Part shown: piece by piece, positions 1 through 40,600 of the stretch | Position numbering within the stretch: position 1 is the stretch's first letter | Layout: every line of letters begins with the position of its first letter | DNA from: Antedon mediterranea | Lineage: Eukaryota; Echinodermata; Crinoidea; Comatulida; Antedonidae | Reading direction: 5' to 3' | Assembly: GCF_964355755.1 (NCBI RefSeq) | Contig: NC_092676.1 | Span: 15,232,288-15,296,287, forward strand | Length of the DNA: 64,000 nt | Translations under genes and position numbers: made by a program | Notes under the pieces: model-generated | Told to the model about the DNA's origin: nothing | What the model saw: the letters and a program-made list of their open reading frames with translations, nothing else | Database searches by the model: none

Positions 1-889
1 AGTCATGTCATTAGTATCAAAAGAAATCCGTCGAATGTCAGAAACTCTTGAAAATATTAGACTTTCCTCAATTTCTAAACAGAGAGTTAAATAAATAAAC
101 AATATTACCAGGGAAGACTGAACACTTTTCCCTTTTTATATACTATAGTTATAATTTGAAGCAAGCAAGCATCCATACAAGTTGTGGTGGCCAAGTTCTG
201 CATTTGAAAGGTGGAAACTTTCCTAAAACACCTAAATCATTTGTTAAACCCACACCTTCACGTCATAGAGGGTTGCCAGAATCCATGCTATGGAGAGTGT
301 GCACAAGTGTTACACAAAGTAAAGCTGAAATTTCCATCACTAAAATACAATTTTTCTTTTGGTCTTTGACTACCAAATATAATTTGATTAAACAGAACAG
401 TTCACAAATGATTTACCATATTCATAAAAATCTAAGCATACATACTGTTTGAACAATGGGTATTGTTAACCAATCTAAAACCGGTTTCACAAGCGCAACT
501 GAATCCAACATCATTAAACAAACACAGATGACTGCAACCACCATTGTTCATTCCACACGCATTTACACCTATAATCAAAATAAATTACATTTTTTACATA
601 AAAATATGACACATATTGTATTTCATTATCCTACAATGTTTACAAATTTGTATGAATTTATTGCTATTACAACTAGGCCTAATAATAAATAATAAGTAAT
701 TAAATACAGTAACTAAAGGTTTTCATTAATGATGAATATTAGTATAGTGTAAAATTAAGCTATCTGAAGGTTTTTGTAGAAGATGAAATAATCTGAGGGT
801 TGTCATCACAGAATGGAATTTTAACAGCTTCATACTCTCTTTCTGTTTTTCTTTTCTTGATCTATACAATTGGCTAACAAACAACTTAC
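1..889. other. LRP4 intron 15 (partial)
   Basis: This is the sequence 3' of the last visible LRP4 exon. No EGF-like exon with the expected six cysteines could be found on the minus strand, so the next coding exon is probably outside the window. Open frames of 98 and 78 codons on the plus strand show no domain or splice logic. Confidence 0.6.
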
Positions 890-29585
<28,696 letters not shown>

Positions 29586-29830
29586 TTTAAATAGAATAAC
29601 AAAAAACGTCAGTGAAAGTTACATTTCCATCGAGTTTTTCTCTGTACAAGTATTTTGCAGCAATACCGCAAGCCGCCGGCTTATATACACTCAATCAATT
29701 CTAATAATAAGTACTGTACATCACTCGTTCTTTTTTAAATCACGACACTTTCTTTTCACACTGTCAACAAACTAAACGCATGCGTAGCTGGTTTCTGGTC
29801 TTATGCGTATGCGTTCATGCGTATCCTCCA
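29586..29830 (-). promoter_or_regulatory. Putative LRP4 5' flank
   Basis: This is the sequence upstream of the start codon on the minus strand. A palindrome ACGCATGCGT lies at 29776-29785, and several ATGCGTATGCG words follow to about 29820, resembling NRF-1-type GCATGC sites. There is no transcript evidence for the start site, so the promoter call is inference. Confidence 0.3.
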
Positions 29831-30251
29831 TTCAACTGGAATTATAAATTTAAGTGCAGGAACCGCACTGCACCCACAGAATATAAAGGTGATTACCGTA
29901 TGTATTGTGCCCTCTTTAAACGGGAATTACATTTGGTTACGTCACCTTTCTACTGAAATACACCGACATTCAAAATCTTCAAGAATAATGATATTGATTT
30001 GTATTAAAATAATGGTATTAGATATTTAATTGTTTTTTTTTTAAATTGCTCTTCCGCCTACTTTATTGGAAATAGTCACACTATACGCAATTTTAGTTAG
30101 TAGGCCTACGGTACCAGTAATAGACTACAGGGTTCATGTATATCACCTGGCGCCAGTTTCCTGACGGGAGGGGTCAACATTATTTGACGGGAGAGAGAGG
30201 ACGGACGGAGCAATACATGATAAGTGGTTGAATGAATCTGAAGAACTGCTA

Positions 30252-30280
30252 GCAGGGAGTTGTTTAACAACTCCCTGCTG
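30252..30280. repeat. Perfect 14-bp inverted repeat
   Basis: AGCAGGGAGTTGTT, one T, then its exact reverse complement. It lies in the intergenic region upstream of LRP4 and has no obvious terminator or gene association. Confidence 0.8.
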
Positions 30281-31438
30281 CTAGTAATAGTGCTAACTAA
30301 AAAAAGATTTAAAAAATGAATAGATGGAGGGCGCACTGTGAGTCGTGTGGTGTACAATTCAAAAGTTTAGATAAAATTATTACTATTAAATGTAATTTTT
30401 TCTAAGAAGGATTTTAAAGTTTTCTCCACCAATAGGACGCAGGAATGATAAACAAAATATTGAATGAATCCAATTTCCCCTACCTTTCTTTTTTTAGTAA
30501 TTTACGGCCTAAAACTCCTCTAGTAATTCAATCTCTAGCTCACAGTCCGGAGAGGTTGACCACTCTTCACACTTTGACGAATCTATATATAATAATAGTA
30601 ATGAATGACACTAAAGTGTTAATGTTGAAATAATTTTCTCCATGGTCATTATATAGGCCTTACTTATTATAGTAAGTTAAAAAACGTGACCCACACATCC
30701 CAATTTTTTGACATGAATATGAAGATGAAAATTTCCGATCATTGTTTGACCAAAGAACATATATTTAAAAAATAACGAAAAATAATCAGCTGGCCATATG
30801 ATGACATCACAAAAAATAAAATAATAGTTTTGTTAAATTTACATTTTCATCAAGAAGAAATAAATGAAATAATACGAACTTCTATAAACAATAATATACA
30901 GAAGAGCAACCAACTGTAGGCCTACATCATATTTTCGGTTTCATTCTTCAAAAATGTTTCAATAAAAAATGACTTATTGTTTATTGATTGTGTATGTTAA
31001 CAGTATAAGAAACAATTCACATTACTCAGGAAGTTACATGCGAGAAAAGTGTAGGCCCTACTTGGAAAATATGTGGTCAAAATTAATGAAATATTTTCCA
31101 TTGTAACTTTCTGTATTTATAAAAATAAAGTCAGTCATAGACTTGGTCTTGTAAAAAATGTAAATGGATAATGTTTACTGCTGAGTTAGAAGTTTTAATC
31201 AATAGTGAAAATAATTAAAGAAATGAAATAAAGAAAAGGCAAATAAAATGTGATCAGATATGGACCGTAACAATTTAGCAAGGTATAAAATTATCGTTTA
31301 TAAAATTGATATTTAGGTAAAGTAAAATATAACTATTTTCTGATTACATGAAAGAGATAAAAAGAGATAAAGATAAAACAAAAGAATTCTGTTCTAAATT
31401 ATACGTATGTTGTCAAGGATTGAACGAACACTGGGCAT

Positions 31439-31458
31439 AGTGCATCACTTGATGCACT
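31439..31458. repeat. Perfect 9-bp hairpin
   Basis: AGTGCATCA and TGATGCACT surround a 2-nt centre. No function is inferred. Confidence 0.7.
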
Positions 31459-32326
31459 AACTGTAATGTAAAAGTGTTTAAAATAGAGGAAAATAATTTG
31501 TTTTTTCTTCTTTTCTTACTATTATATATGGTAGGTAGATATAAGATGTATTGAAACTTATTTAATGTCAGTTGTATTGTATTGTAATATTACATGAATC
31601 AAGTGCAATGCATTGTAAACGAACATTTTATTGATGAAGAAATAAAAGTGGGTCGAACCTACATAAGACAAAACAAAGAAACAATTCGCGGTCTAGCCTT
31701 CCATGCAGCTTATTGTTATAGGATGGAAAAGAATTGTCATCAATAAAAAGAAAGCTTTTAAATATACGATAAGGAACGCATATATGTTCCGTGCCCAATA
31801 TTGATAATTAGTTGATGAGACTGAAATTTGAAGCAAATATGGAAAATAAAATTGTGAACGTGTAATCAGGGAGGTGTAATATATCAGATAAAATCCAAGA
31901 CTACAAAAGATAATCTGAACAGAAATAATGAAAAGAAAACTGTGACTTTTAATCTTTGCCGTTGAATTTTATCAACGGGATTGGTGTCTGTTGTGATAAT
32001 TTTTTGTTGTTGTAACTGTGACTGTTTTGTTTATTTTTACCATAGGCCTATTTCTGTCAAAGAAAACAATATTTCCATGTACACATTTTTATATATGGAA
32101 CAAATACAAATTAGATTTGATTTATATAACTTACTAGGGCGGATCCAGGGCCAGGGTTGGTGCGCGAGCTCCCATGCTGACACTGTGACGTATTACAAAC
32201 TCGACACGGACGTATTAAAGCAAAGCCATGCATTTTGATAGCTTTTACAAGAGTTTCGGATCAGTTTAACTCTGTTATGAACCTCAGTATGTGAATAAGG
32301 TTTGGCACAAATGATAACTGAGACTT

Positions 32327-32502
32327 AAGCTTGGTTTCCCCTAGAACGCAACGCAGCGACGTATTGACGCAAAGTTATGTATTGCGTAATCACAAGTGAG
32401 AACCGACGACGCAACAATGCTGCAAAAATCAAAAAGGTTTGATTTCACGCAGGCGGGGGCAAACACGTTGCGTAGGTTGCGTCGCTAGTGGGAACCAAGC
32501 TT
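32327..32502. mobile_element. MITE A
   Basis: The termini AAGCTTGGTTTCCC and its complement (GGGAACCAAGCTT) are inverted, and inside them are inverted GACGCAACGCAGCGACG-like words. It is 176 bp and non-coding. The target duplication is not clear. Confidence 0.7.
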
Positions 32503-32626
32503 CAGCAGAGGGAACTGAGACAACTATTAAAATAGGAAAATATTAGACTAGTTTTTAAATAATATGTCTCTGGAGGAAACGTCAATGTTGAGATTGAAAA
32601 CGATACAATAACAAGAATAAATTAGT

Positions 32627-32768
32627 AAAGCGTGGTTCCCACTAGCGACGCAACGCAATGTAAGCAGATGCCCTTCTAATAATTGTGTTTTCTCCCACTT
32701 GTGATCACGCAATGCAGCACTTTGCGTCGATACGTCGCTGCGTTGCGTTCTAGTGGGAACCACGCTTT
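32627..32768. mobile_element. MITE B, related to MITE A
   Basis: A 142-bp element with inverted termini AAAGCGTGGTTCCCACTAG. It shares the CGACGCAACGCA subterminal words with MITE A 125 bp away, so both belong to one family. Confidence 0.75.
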
Positions 32769-32876
32769 AAGCATAGTCAGTCTTGAGTTGAATTCTTATT
32801 TTTAAACAGTTTATTTATGAATTAAATGGCTAAATACCTATTATAGCCATAGAAAAATTAGTTACATTGATAATGC

Positions 32877-32916
32877 TACGTACTGTATATATATATATAT
32901 ATATATACAGTACGTA
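32877..32916. repeat. 40-bp perfect palindrome with TA core
   Basis: TACGTACTG followed by (TA)n and its mirror CAGTACGTA form a perfect 20+20 palindrome. It is capable of cruciform formation and lies upstream of a CTGATGA/GAAAC motif pair at 32965-32991. Confidence 0.85.
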
Positions 32917-33189
32917 CCAATATGTCCTATTGGTATATAAGCACTCTAGGCGTTGTTTACTGTTCTGATGATGAGAATAGTTTCTCGAAACATGTCACAT
33001 TTACATTTTAAGGCAATTTGCCTTTTTATTAAATGCCTCGTTATAGTCATCCTAATTCGCAAGTTTGGTGGTATTATTCATGATATATACAGTACAATTT
33101 AATCAATATTGAACTGTGGTTCACAATTAAAAACTTCAGCCATTCTACACAGCGAGTCCTTTTAAAATTATTTCCTCTATAAAACCAAG

Positions 33190-33627
33190 GTGAACAGAGT
33201 TACAAAGCTACTTGGATGGCAATTCGCAACGCAACCTGTAGGCCTATGTGCTAGTAGACAGAATAATATTTGTCAAGTGAGTGTGAAAGGTAGATCCTTA
33301 ACTTCTTCAATTTTCGCATTCACTTGCCTATTGTGCCTACAAAAAACCACAGGGGAACAACAGTATCTTGTCCCGAGTACAAGGAATCCTGAATCAACAG
33401 ACACCTCCTGTACTGTGGTCTTGAGGGAGTGCCATCCTTCGTTTTCGAATGAAGACAAAAACAAGTTGGAAAAAGGCGAAGTTTGGTTACATCAGTTTTA
33501 CACTTCCAAACTTGTGGTGTTAAACATGCCAGGGAGGAGGGGCAATGTCCGTCACAGAGTAAGTCCCTGTTCACATCTTAAGAAATATCGTAAAGAAAAA
33601 CACAGAGCTAAAACAATTAATGGATGA
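33190..33627 (+). CDS. Orphan open frame, 145 codons
   Basis: The frame opens MNRVTKLLGW and is hydrophilic towards the end (SFSNEDKNKLEKGEVWLHQF, then KKYRKEKHRAKTING). I recognise no domain. Local base composition is less AT-rich than its surroundings, which hints at a decayed coding or transposon sequence. A good splice donor (GTAAGT) follows CACAGA near 33559. It could be chance. Confidence 0.2.
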   Translation: MNRVTKLLGWQFATQPVGLCASRQNNICQVSVKGRSLTSSIFAFTCLLCLQKTTGEQQYLVPSTRNPESTDTSCTVVLRECHPSFSNEDKNKLEKGEVWLHQFYTSKLVVLNMPGRRGNVRHRVSPCSHLKKYRKEKHRAKTING

Positions 33628-34271
33628 AATGGTAATGAGACACGATCGACAAAAACAAAGAATAGAAAAAGTTCACACTGTTACAGTTATTCTACATGCC
33701 ATTTGACCACTGACACAAAAAGGTCACTATGGAAATTTGATTCAAGTCATCCTGTTAATCCGATTAAAGTTTATTCATCATAAAAATATATACATATGTT
33801 AAAATAAAAATGTCCCAAATATATATTTTGTACTAGCAACTAAACTAAATAAATTGAATTGTATTCATATTGCCCCAAAACATAGACTAATTTTATTTTA
33901 TGTTAGTCATTGTTCTTTGCTAGGTATTAAACCATACATTTTTTACGGAAATAAACGTTGCCGTATACTAATAAAAAAATGCAAAGGTCACATTCAACAT
34001 AATTATATTTACAGTACATGTAAAAAATATTTGTTCAAACCGACATGATAAATTTAAATATTTAGTGTGGCTTATGCGATTAATAATATATACCAATTAT
34101 TCAACAACTATTCTTAGCATACCATGTAAGTTGGTGGGGATGAAGGGGTCCTGAAAAAAATTACAACATAGTTTCTTTGGGGTTGAAAGTGTACATACAG
34201 TATCTCATTCCGTTTGGGGATAACGTAAACATTTTTAAAACATGGGACACGGGAAAAAAGTTTTTAAAATG

Positions 34272-34663
34272 TTACATATCTAATGCTAGAAAATTATATG
34301 CATCTATGTCTATTTGATTTTCACAACACTTTTTTGCAAGTTCTCTAACAGTTGCCTTATTTCCATTGCGTTTTTTCCATACCAACAAACATTTGAATAT
34401 CGGTTCATGTACTATCATGTTAGAATCTCCAGTAGCCTGGTACATATCCACGTCTGTTAATCCAAGATTTCGAATGAAACTTCTCCAATTGGAACCCAAT
34501 TTACCAGCGAATGTGTTTAGTTGGTGTTCAGTAACTCTTGTGAGAGGAAATCTGTTTAAGTCATTGTTACCAAATTGATGAACAGATCTTTCTCTTTCTG
34601 GATTCTCTGTTTTTTGGTAGTAGGGTTGTTCTTGGGTTGAAGCATCTACATCATCGTTTGGAA
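34272..34663 (-). CDS. Last exon: death domain and stop codon
   Basis: 392 nt ending in TAA. It encodes a polar spacer (STQEQPYYQKTENPERERS) and then about 85 residues with the death-domain pattern: LNTFAGKLGSNWRSFIRNLG, LTDVDMYQ, VWKKRNGNKATVRELAKKC. The conserved tryptophans and the WxxRNGxxATVxxL helix-5 signature place it in the death superfamily, death subfamily. These domains self-associate or bind adaptors in apoptosis and innate immune signalling. The acceptor is TTTATTCATAG. Joining to the previous exon gives a valine codon. Confidence 0.88.
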
Positions 34664-37600
34664 CTATGAATAAAACAGACTGGCTATGTTAAATAACCAA
34701 ATATTATTGCATAACACATTTTTAAAATTATTAATAAATAAAAAACCAAGTTATCATTTGCAGTTCTATGGTTCCTTCTCTGTTTTATGAAACATTTGAA
34801 TGTACCTACAATAATGATTGGAGACATTTCGATTTTTTTAAAATGATTTGCACATCAATTGCCAAAGGTTCAGTGAATGTGTTCAGTGGCATTTTGTCAT
34901 TTGCTATACAGGGAGAGGTATGACGTCGTGAAACTGAAAAAATTACCACAATTATGGCGGAGAATAATTTTGTGATGATTTTTTGGAGATTGTTAAAAGT
35001 ATTAAAATTAATTTTACAGTGAATTATTATTATTATATGTGGAATATTTAATAAAGATTTTAATAATATAGCTTAGGGTCTAGGTCATTTTATGATCTAG
35101 CTAGGACTAAACTACCAACACTCTGCCTACTGTATATATAGAATGGTCTAAGCCCATGTACTTGTCATTACGTCATACATTCACTGGCTTGTTACCATGA
35201 ATATCCACTCCAATTAAAACATTCATATACAGTACATGTGGATGGGTACTGTCGTAAGGTAGTTTCCCGATTAATCGTACGATCAAACGGTACTGGGTAT
35301 GATCAACTAGCGTTCGTGTTCCCACCTAATCATCCATTCATAGAAGTACTGATGAAGATATCAATCTGTGGCGACAATAGAATGGACCCGAGACCTGGCT
35401 ATCTTCGACTTTTAAATAATAGAAAGTTTAGAAAAATGTTTTTGTTAGACTAGAAATGTACGTTGTATGTATATAGAAAAATGGTTGTAGTTTTCAAAAT
35501 TACGTTGTATAAGTTGCGATGTGAAAAACTGTTATTTGATCGTTAGTTGTCGTGTACATGAAGCAAAAATATAAATATAATAAAATAAAATAAAATAAAA
35601 AACGTTAGTAAAACTTTTAAAAAGAGTAAAGATATAAGGAAGAAAAGCAAAGAGATCATGGAGCGGCTGTACCAGAATATACAACACTAAGTATTGTAAA
35701 GTTAAAAACTAAAAATTTAGGCGATCTTGTCAAAGGTCAAGCGCCTTCAGCCTGCCACGTTTCGATATTCAATATTGAACTTGACCTGACGTGGTTCCAC
35801 AATATCTTTATATGAAAATGGTAGAATTTATAGAAAATAATTAATTCAAAATTTACCTAAAAATGGTTTTGAACTGAATCGATGGATGTCTTGTCGTTGT
35901 ATGGTTTTGGTTTGGTTTAAAAGTATGTTCGATAAAGTGCGTGAGCGTATTAGAATGAAATGCTAGCGTATACAATGTGCGCGATGTCAAATTGTGTACT
36001 GTGTGTGATACATGTAAGATTATAAGTGTATCGTACATTGTAGTAGAGTGAAAATAACATAGGTATAAAGGTAGGATATAAATAAGTAGTATAGGATGTA
36101 TAGAAAAAGGAATGGGTTGTTAGTTACAGGAAAGATTTTGAATGTGAGGAATGACTATGATGGTTAACTCCCACTAGAGATCTATGTCGGCACCTAGGCC
36201 TGTATAATGTCGTAAGGTAGTTTCCCGATTAATCGTACGATCAAACGGTACTGGGTATGATCAACTAGCGTTCGTGTTCCCACCTAATCATCCATTCATA
36301 GAAGTACTGATGAAGATATCAATCTGTGGCGACAATAGAATGGACCCGAGACCTGGCTATCTTCGACTTTTAAATAATAGAAAGTTTAGAAAAATGTTTT
36401 TGTTAGACTAGAAATGTACGTTGTATGTATATAGAAAAATGGTTGTAGTTTTCAAAATTACGTTGTATAAGTTGCGATGTGAAAAACTGTTATTTGATCG
36501 TTAGTTGTCGTGTACATGAAGCAAAAATATAAATATAATAAAATAAAATAAAATAAAAAACGTTAGTAAAACTTTTAAAAAGAGTAAAGATATAAGGAAG
36601 AAAAGCAAAGAGATCATGGAGCGGCTGTACCAGAATATACAACACTAAGTATTGTAAAGTTAAAAACTAAAAATTTAGGCGATCTTGTCAAAGGTCAAGC
36701 GCCTTCAGCCTGCCACGTTTCGATATTCAATATTGAACTTGACCTGACGTGGTTCCACAATATCTTTATATGAAAATGGTAGAATTTATAGAAAATAATT
36801 AATTCAAAATTTACCTAAAAATGGTTTTGAACTGAATCGATGGATGTCTTGTCGTTGTATGGTTTTGGTTTGGTTTAAAAGTATGTTCGATAAAGTGCGT
36901 GAGCGTATTAGAATGAAATGCTAGCGTATACAATGTGCGCGATGTCAAATTGTGTACTGTGTGTGATACATGTAAGATTATAAGTGTATCGTACATTGTA
37001 GTAGAGTGAAAATAACATAGGTATAAAGGTAGGATATAAATAAGTAGTATAGGATGTATAGAAAAAGGAATGGGTTGTTAGTTACAGGAAAGATTTTGAA
37101 TGTGAGGAATGACTATGATGGTTAACTCCCACTAGAGATCTATGTCGGCACCTAGGCCTGTATAATGTCGTAAGGTAGTTTCCCGATTAATCGTACGATC
37201 AAACGGTACTGGGTATGATCAACTAGCGTTCGTGTTCCCACCTAATCATCCATTCATAGAAGTACTGATGAAGATATCAATCTGTGGCGACAATAGAATG
37301 GACCCGAGACCTGGCTATCTTCGACTTTTAAATAATAGAAAGTTTAGAAAAATGTTTTTGTTAGACTAGAAATGTACGTTGTATGTATATAGAAAAATGG
37401 TTGTAGTTTTCAAAATTACGTTGATCATACCCAGTACCGTTTGATCGTACGATTAATCGGGAAACTACCTTACGACATTATACAGGCCTAGGTGCCGACA
37501 TAGATCTCTAGTGGGAGTTAACCATCATAGTCATTCCTCACATTCAAAATCTTTCCTGTAACTAACAACCCATTCCTTTTTCTATACATCCTATACTACT

Positions 37601-40600
37601 TATTTATATCCTACCTTTATACCTATGTTATTTTCACTCTACTACAATGTACGATACACTTATAATCTTACATGTATCACACACAGTACACAATTTGACA
37701 TCGCGCACATTGTATACGCTAGCATTTCATTCTAATACGCTCACGCACTTTATCGAACATACTTTTAAACCAAACCAAAACCATACAACGACAAGACATC
37801 CATCGATTCAGTTCAAAACCATTTTTAGGTAAATTTTGAATTAATTATTTTCTATAAATTCTACCATTTTCATATAAAGATATTGTGGAACCACGTCAGG
37901 TCAAGTTCAATATTGAATATCGAAACGTGGCAGGCTGAAGGCGCTTGACCTTTGACAAGATCGCCTAAATTTTTAGTTTTTAACTTTACAATACTTAGTG
38001 TTGTATATTCTGGTACAGCCGCTCCATGATCTCTTTGCTTTTCTTCCTTATATCTTTACTCTTTTTAAAAGTTTTACTAACGATTTTTATTTTATTTTAT
38101 TTTATTATATTTATATTTTTGCTTCATGTACACGACAACTAACGATCAAATAACAGTTTTTCACATCGCAACTTATACAACGTAATTTTGAAAACTACAA
38201 CCATTTTTCTATATACATACAACGTACATTTCTAGTCTAACAAAAACATTTTTCTAAACTTTCTATTATTTAAAAGTCGAAGATAGCCAGGTCTCGGGTC
38301 CATTCTATTGTCGCCACAGATTGATATCTTCATCAGTACTTCTATGAATGGATGATTAGGTGGGAACACGAACGCTAGTTGATCATACCCAGTACCGTTT
38401 GATCGTACGATTAATCGGGAAACTACCTTACGACATTATACAGGCCTAGGTGCCGACATAGATCTCTAGTGGGAGTTAACCATCATAGTCATTCCTCACA
38501 TTCAAAATCTTTCCTGTAACTAACAACCCATTCCTTTTTCTATACATCCTATACTACTTATTTATATCCTACCTTTATACCTATGTTATTTTCACTCTAC
38601 TACAATGTACGATACACTTATAATCTTACATGTATCACACACAGTACACAATTTGACATCGCGCACATTGTATACGCTAGCATTTCATTCTAATACGCTC
38701 ACGCACTTTATCGAACATACTTTTAAACCAAACCAAAACCATACAACGACAAGACATCCATCGATTCAGTTCAAAACCATTTTTAGGTAAATTTTGAATT
38801 AATTATTTTCTATAAATTCTACCATTTTCATATAAAGATATTGTGGAACCACGTCAGGTCAAGTTCAATATTGAATATCGAAACGTGGCAGGCTGAAGGC
38901 GCTTGACCTTTGACAAGATCGCCTAAATTTTTAGTTTTTAACTTTACAATACTTAGTGTTGTATATTCTGGTACAGCCGCTCCATGATCTCTTTGCTTTT
39001 CTTCCTTATATCTTTACTCTTTTTAAAAGTTTTACTAACGATTTTTATTTTATTTTATTTTATTATATTTATATTTTTGCTTCATGTACACGACAACTAA
39101 CGATCAAATAACAGTTTTTCACATCGCAACTTATACAACGTAATTTTGAAAACTACAACCATTTTTCTATATACATACAACGTACATTTCTAGTCTAACA
39201 AAAACATTTTTCTAAACTTTCTATTATTTAAAAGTCGAAGATAGCCAGGTCTCGGGTCCATTCTATTGTCGCCACAGATTGATATCTTCATCAGTACTTC
39301 TATGAATGGATGATTAGGTGGGAACACGAACGCTAGTTGATCATACCCAGTACCGTTTGATCGTACGATTAATCGGGAAACTACCTTACGACATTATACA
39401 GGCCTAGGTGCCGACATAGATCTCTAGTGGGAGTTAACCATCATAGTCATTCCTCACATTCAAAATCTTTCCTGTAACTAACAACCCATTCCTTTTTCTA
39501 TACATCCTATACTACTTATTTATATCCTACCTTTATACCTATGTTATTTTCACTCTACTACAATGTACGATACACTTATAATCTTACATGTATCACACAC
39601 AGTACACAATTTGACATCGCGCACATTGTATACGCTAGCATTTCATTCTAATACGCTCACGCACTTTATCGAACATACTTTTAAACCAAACCAAAACCAT
39701 ACAACGACAAGACATCCATCGATTCAGTTCAAAACCATTTTTAGGTAAATTTTGAATTAATTATTTTCTATAAATTCTACCATTTTCATATAAAGATATT
39801 GTGGAACCACGTCAGGTCAAGTTCAATATTGAATATCGAAACGTGGCAGGCTGGAGGCGCTTGACCTTTGACAAGATCGCCTAAATTTTTAGTTTTTAAC
39901 TTTACAATACTTAGTGTTGTATATTCTGGTACAGCCGCTCTATGATCTCTTTGCTTTTCTTCCTTATATCTTTACTCTTTTTAAAAGTTTTACTAACGAT
40001 TTTTATTTTATTTTATTTTATTATATTTATATTTTTGCTTCATGTACACGACAACTAACGATCAAATAACAGTTTTTCACATCGCAACTTATACAACGTA
40101 ATTTTGAAAACTACAACCATTTTTCTATATACATACAACGTACATTTCTAGTCTAACAAAAACATTTTTCTAAACTTTCTATTATTTAAAAGTCGAAGAT
40201 AGCCAGGTCTCGGGTCCATTCTATTGTCGCCACAGATTGATATCTTCATCAGTACTTCTATGAATGGATGATTAGGTGGGAACACGAACGCTAGTTGATC
40301 ATACCCAGTACCGTTTGATCGTACGATTATTCGGGAAACTACCTTACGACAGTTTTAATAAAGTCACTTCCGCAGAAAAAAAATTTTAAAAGATATTTTC
40401 ACTTAAAAAAAAGACAAAATACCATACCAACCAAAAACACATTGACTTCCGTCAATTTGACTATTGTATTTTTGTTTTAAATTACAGTTTTTTCAGGTGA
40501 ATGTTATTGTTACATAAAAGCGGCATATTCAACAAAAACATTTAAAAAAATTTTACATTTTTTGCTGGATAAATATTTTAAATGTATGATGTAATACAAT

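Larger units (their letters stand above)
29831..34271. other. Intergenic region between LRP4 and the death-domain gene
   Basis: This region holds small palindromes (30252-30280, 31439-31458, 32877-32916), two related MITEs (32327-32502, 32627-32768) and an orphan open frame (33190-33627). No recognised protein domain was found. Confidence 0.55.

Noticed and set aside
156-692. Plus-strand frames near the left edge
   Set aside because: No domain is present and the sequence lies in an LRP4 intron. Judged chance.
30106-30357. 83-codon minus-strand frame upstream of LRP4
   Set aside because: No domain, and it overlaps a perfect inverted repeat. No support for translation.
35853-36038. 61-codon frame (MYDTLIILHVSH) in each satellite unit
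   Set aside because: It is repeated with the satellite, low in complexity, and has no recognised domain.
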